This document shows positions 19,483 through 27,280 of a stretch of 64,000 nucleotides of DNA, piece by piece. Each line of letters starts with the position of its first letter. Positions within the stretch are counted from its first letter, which is position 1. Under the pieces are notes generated by a model. It saw only the letters and a program-made list of their open reading frames with translations, searched no databases and was not told the DNA's origin. Source of the stretch: Sphingobium sp. (lineage in GTDB: Bacteria > Pseudomonadota > Alphaproteobacteria > Sphingomonadales > Sphingomonadaceae); contig JAGRES010000010.1 in assembly GCA_020446425.1 (NCBI GenBank), positions 1 to 64,000 on the forward strand, given 5' to 3'. The translations under genes were made by a program, and so were the position numbers.

Positions 19483-19965
19483 ATGATGGAAGACCAACAG
19501 CAACCGCCCGAAATTCCCGAAACCGGTCCCGAAATACCGGACGCGCAACCGCCTGATCCGCAAATCCCGGAGGCGGAGGCGGAACCGTCAGCGCCCCAAC
19601 ATGGGGAATTGCTGCCGCCCGATGACATTGCAGCGGCAGGCAGTGACAGCGCCCTGGATTTTGACGACCTGCCCGATCCGCCGGGCGATGGTTTTTCCGC
19701 CGGTCAGGATGGCGGCGGGGACGGCACATCGCTGGAGGCCGTCTTCGATGTCCCGGTCAAGGTGCAGGCAGTGTTGGGCCGCGCCAGAATGCCGATAGCG
19801 GAGCTGGTCGCGATGCGTCCCGGCTATGTGTTCGAGCTGGACCGGCGCGTGGGCGAGCCCATCGACATATTGGTCAATGACCGGCTGATCGCGCGTGGCG
19901 AAATCGTGATGATCGACGGGGCGCTGGGCGTCACGCTGACCGAAATCGTGAAGCAGGACGCATGA
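19483..19965 (+). CDS. fliN: Flagellar motor switch protein FliN
   Basis: 160 residues. The first ~80 are Pro/Glu/Asp-rich and probably disordered; the C-terminal ~75 are a SpoA domain (FDVPVKVQAVLGRARMPIAELVAMRPGYVFELDRRVGEPIDILVNDRLIARGEIVMIDGALGVTLTEIV). FliN forms the C-ring base with FliM (31040) and FliG. It overlaps flbD' by 4 bases. In Caulobacter-type operons fliG and fliH/flbE normally sit between fliF and fliN; both are missing here. Confidence 0.93.
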   Translation: MMEDQQQPPEIPETGPEIPDAQPPDPQIPEAEAEPSAPQHGELLPPDDIAAAGSDSALDFDDLPDPPGDGFSAGQDGGGDGTSLEAVFDVPVKVQAVLGRARMPIAELVAMRPGYVFELDRRVGEPIDILVNDRLIARGEIVMIDGALGVTLTEIVKQDA

Positions 19966-20534
19966 GCGAGCCCGCCGCCAAACCGGTTCGCCTCGTGCTG
20001 GCCGGACAGCCCGGCAGCGAATTGTCACGCGCGGCCGAAATGGCGCTCAATGCTGGCGCGAGCGTATCGCTGGCCGCCGATATCGACGGGGCGCTTGATC
20101 ATCTGCGCGGCCATGGCGGCGACCTTGCCATGGTCGATGTTCGCCTGGATATCGCGCACTTTATCAAGGCGCTGAAAGCCGAGAGCATCGACACACCGGT
20201 CATCGCCTGCGGCATCGAAGTGCCCGCACGGCAGGCCGTCGCCGCGATCCATGCAGGCGCGCGCGATTATGTGCCGCTGCCTCCCGACGAGGAGCTGATC
20301 GCAGCCGCCCTGATGTCGATCGCGGGCGATGAAACGAACAGCGGGGAGCCACCCAAAGGCGTAGACGCGCTTGTCGGTCAGAGCGTCGCGGCGGTCGAGC
20401 GCGAACTTATTCTGCGCACGCTGGCGCGTTGCAACGGCAACCGCACCGGCGCGGCGGCAATCCTGGGCATTTCGGTGCGGACAATGCGCAACAAGCTGCG
20501 CGAATTCACCGCTGCGGGATATGCGGTGCGGTGA
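19962..20534 (+). CDS. FlbD-like regulator lacking the AAA+ domain
   Basis: 190 residues. Residues 8-122 match the N-terminal receiver-like domain of FlbD (DLAMVDVRLDIAHFIKAL, VIACGIEV, AGARDYVPLPPDEELIAAAL). Residues 137-185 match the Fis-type C-terminal HTH (VAAVERELILRTLARCNGNRTGAAAILGISVRTMRNKLREF). The roughly 240-residue AAA+ sigma-54 activation domain that normally lies between them, with its Walker motifs and GAFTGA loop, is absent. The reading frame is intact, so this is a precise domain loss rather than a broken gene. It probably binds the CGGCAAA...TTTGCCG palindromes (inference). Confidence 0.88.
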   Translation: MSEPAAKPVRLVLAGQPGSELSRAAEMALNAGASVSLAADIDGALDHLRGHGGDLAMVDVRLDIAHFIKALKAESIDTPVIACGIEVPARQAVAAIHAGARDYVPLPPDEELIAAALMSIAGDETNSGEPPKGVDALVGQSVAAVERELILRTLARCNGNRTGAAAILGISVRTMRNKLREFTAAGYAVR

Positions 20535-20547
20535 CTGTTATTTCACA

Positions 20548-20649
20548 CGTTCGTTTCGAGCAAGGGTTCGAGCCTGTCGAGAACCCTGGTCGAGAAAAGA
20601 GTTCTCGACAGCCGTCTCGGCTATGCTCGACGGCTGCTCGAACCGAACG
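20548..20649. repeat. Folded REP-like element between flbD' and flhA
   Basis: Three nested or adjacent stems can be read: an outer 15-base pair of arms (20548-20562 with 20635-20649, one mismatch), an inner perfect 11-bp stem CTGTCGAGAAC/GTTCTCGACAG (20574-20584 with 20601-20611), and a 7-bp stem AGCCGTC/GACGGCT (20610-20616 with 20629-20635). This fills most of the gap inside the operon. It may affect mRNA decay or differential expression of flhA. A fragment occurs at 4910-4936. Confidence 0.75.
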
Positions 20650-20663
20650 GGTAGAGACGATTA

Positions 20664-22745
20664 ATGACTGAACGCCTGAAAGCCTTCATCCACCGCATCG
20701 GCGGCGAGCGCGATCTGGCGCTGGCGCTGTCGGTCGTCGCGATCATCGCGATGCTGATCCTGCCGATGCCGCCGTTCCTGCTCGACATCGGATTGACGCT
20801 GTCGATCAGTTTTTCGGTGATGATCCTGATGACCGCGCTGTTCATCGAAAAGCCGCTGGAACTCTCGGCCTTTCCGACGATTTTGCTGATCGCGACGATG
20901 CTGCGCCTTGGCCTCAATCTCGCCTCGACACGCCTCATCCTGGGCCATGGCCATGAAGGGCCGGACGCGGCGGGCGGCGTGATTGCAGCCTTTGGGGAAT
21001 TCCTGATGGGCGGCCAGACGGTGATCGGCCTCACCATCTTCCTGATCCTCATTGTTATCAACTTCGTCGTCATCACCAAAGGCGCGGGGCGCATCGCCGA
21101 GGTAGCCGCGCGGTTCAGTCTGGATGCGATGCCCGGTAAGCAGATGGCGATCGACGCGGACCTCAACGCCGGAATGATCGACGAAGCGCAGGCCCGCGCC
21201 CGCCGCAGCGAGCTGGAGGCGGAAAGCGGCTTTTTCGGCGCGATGGACGGCGCGAGCAAGTTCGTCAAAGGCGACGCCATTGCGGGCCTGATCATCACTG
21301 CCGTCAATGTGATCGTCGGGCTGATCGTCGGCGTCGCAATCCACGGCGTCGATTTCGCCACCGCCTTCAACAGCTATACGATATTGACGGTCGGCGACGG
21401 TCTGGTCAGCCAGATACCGGCGCTGATCGTATCGACCGCGGCGGGCCTGCTGGTGTCCAAGGGCGGCCTGCGCGAGCGCACCGGCACCGCGCTCGGCGAC
21501 CAGTTGGGCCGCTTCCCCAAGGCGTTCGGCATGACATCGGTGCTGCTCGGTACGCTGGCGCTGCTGCCCGGCCTGCCGTTTGTCCCCTTTGCCCTGCTGG
21601 GCAGCGCATGCGGCTGGACCGCCTGGGCGCTCACCCGGCGCGCACAGGCCGCCGTCATCGCCAAGCACGCGCAGGAACAACAGGCCGCCGAAGCGCCTGC
21701 TATTACCGAGGAACCGATAGCTGAAACCCTCGCCATCGACCCGGTGCGTATCGAAATCGGCTATGCGCTGCTGCCTTTGGTCAATGAAGGCGGCACCGAA
21801 CAGCGCCTCGACGATCAGGTGCGCGCCCTGCGGCGGCAGATGGCGCTCGACTATGGTTTCGTGCTGCCGCCGGTGCGCATTCTCGATAATATGGCACTGG
21901 CCGCCAATGACTATGTCATCCATGTGCGCGAAACCGAGGTCGGGCGCGGCGAGGCGCGTATCGACCGCCTGCTGGTCATCAACCCGGATGGCGGCGACCT
22001 GCGCCTGTCAGGCGAGAAATGCCGGGAACCCGTGTTCAACCTGCCCGCCTTGTGGGTCGCGAAAGAGCTGCGCGACGAAGCGGGGATACGCGGCCTGACG
22101 GTGGTGGATTGCGGTACGGTCATTACCACCCATCTCACTGAGCTGGTGAAGGACAATATCGCCGACCTGCTGTCCTATGCCGAGGTGCAGAAGCTGCTGT
22201 CCGATGTGCACAGGGACACGGAAAAACTGGTTGCCGATATCGTGCCATCGCGCCTGTCGGTATCGGGCATCCAGCGCATTTTGCAGAACCTGCTGAGCGA
22301 GGGCATCTCGATCCGCGACCTGCCCACCATATTGGAGGGCATTGCCGAGGCCGCACCGCTGACAGGCAACCTGACGCAGATCACCGAGCATGTGCGCAGC
22401 CGCCTCGCCCGCCAGATCAGCGCCGCACATGCGCGCGACGGCATCATTCCGATATTGACCCTGTCCGCGCGCTGGGACCAGGAATTTGCCGAGAACATCG
22501 TCGGCGAAGGCGACGACCGCCAGCTCGCCATGGCGCCAAGCAGCCTGCAGGGTTTCATCGCCAATGTGCGGGAAAGCTATGACCGGCTGGCCGGGGAAGG
22601 CGAGATTCCGTGCATATTGACCAACCCGGCGATCCGCCCGTTCGTACGCTCGATCATCGAGCGCGTGCGGCCCGCCACCACCGTGCTGTCGCAGAATGAA
22701 ATCCATCCGCGCGCCCGGATTCGCGCGTTGGGAACCATCGGATGA
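20664..22745 (+). CDS. flhA: Flagellar export protein FlhA
   Basis: 693 residues, normal length. Eight or so N-terminal membrane helices (LALSVVAIIAMLILPMPPFLLDIGLTLSIS onward), the conserved cytoplasmic loop with FVKGDAIAGLIITAVNVIVGLIVG, and a C-terminal cytoplasmic domain for chaperone and substrate docking (LVKDNIADLLSYAEVQKLL, IVPSRLSVSGIQRILQNLLSEGISIRDL). It is the main membrane gate subunit of the export apparatus. FliP, FliQ, FliR and FlhB partners are not in the window. Its stop overlaps the fliK ATG. Confidence 0.97.
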   Translation: MTERLKAFIHRIGGERDLALALSVVAIIAMLILPMPPFLLDIGLTLSISFSVMILMTALFIEKPLELSAFPTILLIATMLRLGLNLASTRLILGHGHEGPDAAGGVIAAFGEFLMGGQTVIGLTIFLILIVINFVVITKGAGRIAEVAARFSLDAMPGKQMAIDADLNAGMIDEAQARARRSELEAESGFFGAMDGASKFVKGDAIAGLIITAVNVIVGLIVGVAIHGVDFATAFNSYTILTVGDGLVSQIPALIVSTAAGLLVSKGGLRERTGTALGDQLGRFPKAFGMTSVLLGTLALLPGLPFVPFALLGSACGWTAWALTRRAQAAVIAKHAQEQQAAEAPAITEEPIAETLAIDPVRIEIGYALLPLVNEGGTEQRLDDQVRALRRQMALDYGFVLPPVRILDNMALAANDYVIHVRETEVGRGEARIDRLLVINPDGGDLRLSGEKCREPVFNLPALWVAKELRDEAGIRGLTVVDCGTVITTHLTELVKDNIADLLSYAEVQKLLSDVHRDTEKLVADIVPSRLSVSGIQRILQNLLSEGISIRDLPTILEGIAEAAPLTGNLTQITEHVRSRLARQISAAHARDGIIPILTLSARWDQEFAENIVGEGDDRQLAMAPSSLQGFIANVRESYDRLAGEGEIPCILTNPAIRPFVRSIIERVRPATTVLSQNEIHPRARIRALGTIG

Positions 22746-24085
22746 GGGATATTCATCCTATAATGGAAAGAGCGTCTGCGCCCATGCATGAGAAAGACAT
22801 GACCCCAACCGGTATCGGCACTGTTTCACCTCCTCCATCGGCTGTTTCAGCCAGTTCGATACCGTCCGGTGCGGCGGCGGAGGCCTTTGCCGCTCTGTTG
22901 GGTGCTGTCGCCCCGCCAGTTGCACCCCCAGTTGCGCCTGCCGCGTCGGGCCAGACCGGTCCCACGGCGGAAACCGCATCCTTGCTGCCGCTGCCGACAG
23001 CCAAAGCCGAAGGTTCAGGAATACCGCCTGAAACAACAGATGCAGAGACAGCGCCCACTCCTGTAAAAACAGACGCGCCAAAAACCACTGCGGAAGTGGC
23101 GGATGCAATTGTGGAAACAGTCACACCGGCAGAAGAACAACAGACATCCGGGCAGCTGGAAGCGGACGATATCATAGCCCCGGACCTCAATGATCCGGCG
23201 CATGAACCGCTGGCGACCGGCAAAGGCGATACCGATCCAGCCGGTCGTTCGTCTGAGCATGAGATTGCCGCCCGCGATGGCGATAATGAGGTAGCTACCG
23301 GCTCAGAAACGCCGGAGCTGACCGCCCCTGATCGCGCACTGCCTCTGCACGCCGTTGCCACTCCCTCCACTCCCGACAAGGGGAACAGCGACAAGGCTGC
23401 GCCTGTCGAGAACGGGGATGACGATCCTGTAAAGGTGGCCACCTCTGAAAACAGGCGGGCCATTGTCCCAACAGACACACGGCTACCGCCAACGATAGCA
23501 GCATCGCCCGTCAGCGGTCATGAATCTGCGCAGCCGGAGGATGGCAAAGCCCGCGTTCTGCCGGAGCAGGCCCAGCCGGCACTTGGCGCAATGGACGACA
23601 CGCCCATCACGTCCAGCCGTTCCAGCCATATCGAAAGCGCCCCTGCCCTGTCCGTGCGCTCGGCGCGTTTCGGCGAAGAGCTGGGCATCGCCATTGCCCG
23701 CCACGCCAGCCAGAGCGCGGAGGCCCGGTCTGAAATATTGACGCTGCGCCTCGATCCGCCCGAGCATGGCCGCATCGAGGTGAAACTGACATTCGAGGAC
23801 GGCAGCCCGCTGCGCGCATCGGTCCTCACCAGCAACCCCGGCACGCTCGATCTGCTGCGCCGGGAAAGTGCGGACCTGTTCCGCGCGCTGGGGCAGGCAG
23901 GCCTTGACGCCAACACACAATCTTTCAGCTTCGACAGCCGTGCGCAAAATGGCGGTCAGCAACAGCGTAGCAGCAACGATAGCCTTTTCACGACCGAGGA
24001 CGGCGTGATGGACGATTTCGCCGCGAGCGAAGAGACGCGCTACCGGTCCATCCGGTCAGCCGGCACGATAAACCTCATCACCTGA
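22742..24085 (+). CDS. fliK: Flagellar hook-length control protein FliK
   Basis: Up to 447 residues. A long low-complexity Pro/Ala/Glu/Thr-rich region (residues about 20-290) is followed by a C-terminal Flg_hook domain (LRLDPPEHGRIEVKLTFEDGSPLRASVLTSNPGTLDLLRRESADLFRALGQAGLDANTQSFSF). The first ATG overlaps the flhA stop (ATGA). If the TATAAT motif at 22759 is a real promoter, transcripts from it would need a later start, at 22784 or 22799. FliK is a secreted ruler that switches export from hook to filament. Confidence 0.88.
   Translation: MRDIHPIMERASAPMHEKDMTPTGIGTVSPPPSAVSASSIPSGAAAEAFAALLGAVAPPVAPPVAPAASGQTGPTAETASLLPLPTAKAEGSGIPPETTDAETAPTPVKTDAPKTTAEVADAIVETVTPAEEQQTSGQLEADDIIAPDLNDPAHEPLATGKGDTDPAGRSSEHEIAARDGDNEVATGSETPELTAPDRALPLHAVATPSTPDKGNSDKAAPVENGDDDPVKVATSENRRAIVPTDTRLPPTIAASPVSGHESAQPEDGKARVLPEQAQPALGAMDDTPITSSRSSHIESAPALSVRSARFGEELGIAIARHASQSAEARSEILTLRLDPPEHGRIEVKLTFEDGSPLRASVLTSNPGTLDLLRRESADLFRALGQAGLDANTQSFSFDSRAQNGGQQQRSSNDSLFTTEDGVMDDFAASEETRYRSIRSAGTINLIT
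22748..22765 (+). promoter_or_regulatory. CATCCTATAATG motif at the start of fliK
   Basis: GATATTCATCCTATAATG, 18 bases identical to the sequence at 24794-24811. It sits over the first codons of the fliK frame. No CGGCAAA palindrome and no -35-like hexamer lies 17 bases upstream. A candidate internal promoter or operator for fliK-flgD. Confidence 0.5.
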
Positions 24086-24095
24086 AAGGACGCCC

Positions 24096-24767
24096 ATGGC
24101 CACCGATCCCATTGCCGCGCAATCCGGCGCCAGCGCCGCGCCGCAGGATAATGCCATCGCGCAATTATCGAGCGATTATACGATGTTCCTGCGCCTGCTG
24201 ACCACGCAGATGCAAAATCAGGATCCGCTCGATCCGCTCGATACCAGTCAATATACCCAGCAGTTGGTCCAATATTCGCAGGTCGAGCAATCCATCCAGC
24301 AGACCAAGGCGCTGAAAGACATATTGGCGCGATTGTCGGCGCAGGACATGGTCCAGGCATCGTCCCTGATCGGGCGGGAAGCGAGCTATGCCGATCCGGT
24401 GGCCGGACTGTCCGCTGCCGTGCCCGCGCGCTGGCAATGGCGCCTCGATGGCCAGCCCGCCAGCCTGATCGCCACCATCAGCGACGCATCGGGCCAGGTG
24501 GTCGACACACGCATATTGACGCCAGACACGCGGTCGCTGAGCTGGGATGGCCTGCTGGCGACGGGCGCCCTGGCGCAACCCGGCCTCTACAGCCTGTCGC
24601 TCGACGCGCGTGACACCAGCGGCAACACGATGACGTCGGAGACAGAATCCCTCGGCATCGTGCAGTCGGTTTCGCAGCAGGACGGCGTGCTGAATTTCAC
24701 GGTCGGCGGTGTACCGGTGACCGCAGATGCCCTGCGCAATATCGCCCTGCCGCCAAGCGGCAATTAA
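24096..24767 (+). CDS. flgD: Flagellar hook cap protein FlgD
   Basis: 223 residues. The conserved N-terminal segment is MFLRLLTTQMQNQDPLDPLDTSQYTQQLVQYSQVEQSIQQTKAL, followed by the FlgD tudor-like and Ig-like (FLG_D) region around DGQPASLIATISDASGQVV. FlgD caps the growing hook. It lies 10 bases after fliK and ends the fliF operon. Confidence 0.95.
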   Translation: MATDPIAAQSGASAAPQDNAIAQLSSDYTMFLRLLTTQMQNQDPLDPLDTSQYTQQLVQYSQVEQSIQQTKALKDILARLSAQDMVQASSLIGREASYADPVAGLSAAVPARWQWRLDGQPASLIATISDASGQVVDTRILTPDTRSLSWDGLLATGALAQPGLYSLSLDARDTSGNTMTSETESLGIVQSVSQQDGVLNFTVGGVPVTADALRNIALPPSGN

Positions 24768-24793
24768 ATATCCTCCAATAGGAGGGTGAAGCC

Positions 24794-24811
24794 GATATTC
24801 ATCCTATAATG
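24794..24811 (+). promoter_or_regulatory. Putative promoter of the ncRNA after flgD
   Basis: GATATTCATCCTATAATG, the same 18 bases as in front of fliK; TATAAT lies at 24805-24810. It is intergenic and 27 bases after the flgD stop. GCCG precedes it with a 10-base gap to TATAAT. No open reading frame follows on this strand. Confidence 0.55.
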
Positions 24812-24816
24812 AAAAT

Positions 24817-24946
24817 GTGAGGCACGTTCCCAGCCAGTCCAGTCCCCAAACCGGGATACTGCCTTACCGCTCTGATCCGATCAGATAGCGTGCCAGGAGC
24901 CAGCGGGCCTGTCCCCCACTACTAAGTCCGCTGGCTCCATTTTCGC
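24817..24946 (+). ncRNA. Putative structured small RNA
   Basis: From the expected start point about 7 bases after TATAAT, roughly 130 bases lead to a strong Rho-independent terminator: perfect 11-bp arms GGAGCCAGCGG (24896-24906) and CCGCTGGCTCC (24928-24938), then ATTTTC. Inside, GGCACG (24821-24826) pairs with CGTGCC (24889-24894), enclosing a perfect CTGATC/GATCAG hairpin (24872-24884). No credible ORF or Shine-Dalgarno is seen. The promoter motif suggests co-regulation with flagellar genes. It could instead be a leader or a long terminator region of flgD. Confidence 0.55.
24896..24946 (+). terminator. Strong Rho-independent terminator
   Basis: Perfect 11-bp GC-rich stem with a 21-base loop, followed by ATTTTC. 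It ends the putative ncRNA and any read-through from fliK-flgD. Confidence 0.75.
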
Positions 24947-24992
24947 TTGCAGAACTGCGGATCCCGCCCACTTTCCCCCACCTTCCCTACAT

Positions 24993-25046
24993 AAAAAACA
25001 CCCCGGCCTTTCCGGCGCATGTGGGGCTGCGCCTGAAAGACCGGGG
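24993..25046 (-). terminator. Rho-independent terminator for minus-strand gene
   Basis: On the minus strand CCCCGG-CTTTC-GGCGC and its complement form an interrupted ~17-bp stem followed by TGTTTTTTAT. A further 9-bp hairpin, GGCGGAGCC/GGCTCCGCC (25053-25061 with 25083-25091), lies between it and the stop codon of the gene at 25116. Confidence 0.8.
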
Positions 25047-25115
25047 GACAAGGGCGGAGCCGTTTACGGGGTTGAAAGGAGGGGCTCCGCCGATCACATG
25101 CCGCTATGCTGTCCG

Positions 25116-25520
25116 CTATTTGCCTCCAGCCGAATGTTTCGCGGATATTTTCGATTTGAGATCGGTCATATAGGCCGCCCCGGCAGGCCGCGATGTGCGC
25201 TTGCGCGCACCTTCGGCGGACGCAGCTGCGGACTGAGCCGGCACAATCGCAAATGCCTCATAGGTGCAACCCGGCAGATCGCGCGGCCCGACTAGCATGG
25301 CGATACAGTCCGCCACGGAGGGGTCCTCCATCAGGCCGAGCATATCCTCGATATCAATGTCGTCACATTCGGAAAAAGTCAGCGCATAAGCCGCTGCGGC
25401 TCGCCACAACATCGCCCGGTCGCTGACCGAGATGTGGATTGCAATGTCATAACGATTTGACGCTGTAACTGCCTCGGCATTCATTCTGGCCCTGTCTTCA
25501 GGATACCGTAACATGTTCAT
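25116..25520 (-). CDS. Hypothetical protein next to flagellin
   Basis: About 134 residues starting MNMLRYPEDRARM, with a G-rich stretch (GGGGGCGGG) just before the ATG. The N-terminal ~90 residues look like a compact alpha/beta domain (RYDIAIHISVSDRAMLWRAAAAYAL, CDDIDIEDMLGLMEDPSVADCIAMLV); the C-terminal ~45 are Ala/Lys/Arg-rich. No signal peptide. It is transcribed in the same direction as flagellin but is separated from it by two terminators. Not FlaF or FliS by eye. Function unknown. Confidence 0.6.
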   Translation of the reverse strand: MNMLRYPEDRARMNAEAVTASNRYDIAIHISVSDRAMLWRAAAAYALTFSECDDIDIEDMLGLMEDPSVADCIAMLVGPRDLPGCTYEAFAIVPAQSAAASAEGARKRTSRPAGAAYMTDLKSKISAKHSAGGK

Positions 25521-25620
25521 CACCCGCCCCCCAATTTCCATTGGTATTGCCGCGTATCCCGAAAGGTCTTTTTATCTGTGCAGAGCATGAGCGAAGAGAT
25601 TCTCCGTAACAATCAGTGCA

Positions 25621-25650
25621 AAACCCCTATGGAACATTCCATAAGGGTTT
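25621..25650 (-). terminator. Long symmetric hairpin, likely terminator
   Basis: AAACCCCTATGGAA and TTCCATAAGGGTTT form a 14-bp stem with a 2-base loop, all paired on the minus strand with one G-T. The minus-strand 3' side continues as GGGGTTTTG. It directly follows the stop codon of the gene at 25655. Confidence 0.65.
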
Positions 25651-25654
25651 CGAC

Positions 25655-26056
25655 TCAGTGCAGCGACATTTCCGCCCGCCGCGCAAGCTCTCGCCCATGC
25701 GCGGTGACGAGGCATAATTCGGCGTAGAGCCGGTCCCATAACGGCGCATCTATAACCAGCGGAAAGGACTCGTCCTGCTCCACCACGACCCGCGCAGTCG
25801 GTTGATAATCCAGATGAAAGCGCGAAGAGAACGGGGTGTCGGTGGCCTCGTCAGGCAGCATGTCCGGTCCCGCGAGCCGGGCCGACATGATGAAGCCCAG
25901 CAGAAGCTCCGCCCCATAGAGGTTCAACGATATGGAGGGGCGGTGCTGCTGGTCCCGCCGCTCCAGCGTAACCAGCGCGCCCGATGGATGCGACGCAACC
26001 GTCACCCGCAGGCATGCCCCCAGATCATTGGTGATATCTCGTGTGCGACTATACAT
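25655..26056 (-). CDS. Hypothetical protein downstream of flagellin
   Basis: About 133 residues. The ATG at 26056 (MYSRTRDIT) has GGGAGG 7 bases upstream, so I prefer it to the earlier ATG. Predicted beta-rich then helical; segments include CLRVTVASHPSGALVTLERRD and LYGAELLLGFIMSARLAG. No signal or membrane segment. It lies between the flagellin terminator and another hairpin, so it is probably its own unit. Its location suggests a flagellar role, but no family is recognised. Confidence 0.6.
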   Translation of the reverse strand: MYSRTRDITNDLGACLRVTVASHPSGALVTLERRDQQHRPSISLNLYGAELLLGFIMSARLAGPDMLPDEATDTPFSSRFHLDYQPTARVVVEQDESFPLVIDAPLWDRLYAELCLVTAHGRELARRAEMSLH

Positions 26057-26126
26057 TTTCGGCCTCCCGAACACATCGCCTGAACGCGTCAGTGATGGGG
26101 CTCTGAAATATTATCTCTGTCAGCCC

Positions 26127-26155
26127 AAAAAGGGGCCGGGGTCATGCCCGGCCCC
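26127..26155 (-). terminator. Flagellin gene terminator
   Basis: On the minus strand a perfect 9-bp stem GGGGCCGGG/CCCGGCCCC with a 6-base loop is followed by TTTTTGGGC. It lies about 60 bases after the flagellin stop. Confidence 0.88.
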
Positions 26156-26215
26156 TCAGGGGTGATGGTGACAGTCCCGATCGAGAGGAAACCGCCCCGG
26201 TCACGCCATCCGCGA

Positions 26216-27070
26216 TTAACGGAACAGCGAGATGATGGTCGACGGCGCCTGATTGGCGATCGACAGAGCCTGCACGCCAAGCTGCTGCTTGACCTGAAGA
26301 GCCTGCAGTTTCGCCGATTCCTTGGCAAGATCGGCATCGACCAAGTTACCGATACCGGCCTCCACCACGTCAGAGAGCTTGCCGGTGAACGACTGCTGCG
26401 CCTCGATCTGACGCGAAGCCGCGCCAAGGGTCGAGAGCGAAGTCGCCAGGTTGCTCTGGGTCGTGGTGAGCGTGTCGAGCATCGTCTGCGCATTGGCCTG
26501 CGTGTCGACAGCACCAGTCGTCGCAACTGTGACGACAGTACCGCCAAGGTCGAGACCCTGGTTGGCGACCGCCAGAGAGTCCGGCTGATAACCGGCCGTT
26601 ACGCTGTCACCGTCCTTCAGAGACTGAAGCGCGGTAACGGTGCCGCCACCGGCCGCCAGCAGGTTGGTGCCGTTGAAGTCCGACGAATTGACGATCGTGG
26701 TGATCTGGTCACGCAGAGCGATAAAGTCGGAGTTGATAGCGGCACGGCTGTTGGCGTCGATACCGGCGTCGGCAGCCTGATAGGCTTTCGCTTTCATCTG
26801 GTTGATGACGTCGGAAATCTGCTCGGCACCCGCAATAGCCACGTCGGTGACGCTCTTGGCACGGCTCAGCGACGAGCTGACGGCTTTCAGGCCGCCCAGG
26901 TCACCGCGCAGGGTCTGCGCAATGGCGTAGGACGCCGAGTCATCCTTGGTGGACGAAACGGACAGGCCGGTGTTGATGCGGCTCTGCACTTGCGAGAGAC
27001 CGCGGTTGGTTTCATTCAGGCTCTGCAGCGCGGCCATCGCGCCCAGGTTGGTGTTAACGGAAAAACCCAT
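26216..27070 (-). CDS. fliC: Flagellin
   Basis: 284 residues, a short flagellin. Conserved N-terminal D0/D1 (FSVNTNLGAMAALQSLNETNRGLSQVQSRINTGLSVSSTKDDSASYAIAQTLRGDL) and C-terminal D1/D0 (TLGAASRQIEAQQSFTGKLSDVVEAGIGNLVDADLAKESAKLQALQVKQQLGVQALSIANQAPSTIISLFR) flank a small variable centre of about 90 residues. A good Shine-Dalgarno (AAGGGAAGAAG) precedes the ATG. It is the only flagellin in the window. FlbT at 40394 may control its translation. Confidence 0.97.
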   Translation of the reverse strand: MGFSVNTNLGAMAALQSLNETNRGLSQVQSRINTGLSVSSTKDDSASYAIAQTLRGDLGGLKAVSSSLSRAKSVTDVAIAGAEQISDVINQMKAKAYQAADAGIDANSRAAINSDFIALRDQITTIVNSSDFNGTNLLAAGGGTVTALQSLKDGDSVTAGYQPDSLAVANQGLDLGGTVVTVATTGAVDTQANAQTMLDTLTTTQSNLATSLSTLGAASRQIEAQQSFTGKLSDVVEAGIGNLVDADLAKESAKLQALQVKQQLGVQALSIANQAPSTIISLFR

Positions 27071-27280
27071 CTTCTTCCCTTTCTAGGAATACGGATCGCT
27101 TCTGCGTTCCGGGGCCGGAAACGCCGGCCCGCGATGTGCCGCATGGCGCGGCTCACCTATCCATTTTGGGAAGGATTGAACGATGGCCGAAATGGATTGC
27201 GCATTATTCGTAGTTAATTTCCCGTTGAGCATGGGAAGGCATGAAATCCGCCGATAAATTCATGCAAAAAAATGGAAAAT
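27071..27280 (-). promoter_or_regulatory. Flagellin leader and promoter region
   Basis: About 210 bases separate flagellin from the convergent end of flgH. On the minus strand a hairpin formed by GCGTTTCCGG and CCGGAACGC (plus-strand 27103-27123) lies about 33 bases before the ATG and could be a 5' leader structure. No clear -35/-10 or sigma-28 site oriented toward flagellin was found; TTCCCAAAATGGATAGG on the minus strand is the nearest thing to the TCCTATAAT motif and is weak. Confidence 0.35.

Noticed and set aside
20661..21923. Minus-strand frame of 420 codons
   Set aside because: Antisense to the membrane region of flhA; composition is that of a shadow frame.
24950..25115. Possible extra gene in the gap after the putative ncRNA
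   Set aside because: Only terminators and a GC hairpin are seen; the short plus-strand frame from 25098 is antisense to the gene at 25116.
27250..27257. GCCGATAA, a sigma-28 -10-like octamer on the plus strand
   Set aside because: It points toward the convergent 3' end of flgH, away from flagellin, and no TAAA box lies 15 bases upstream.
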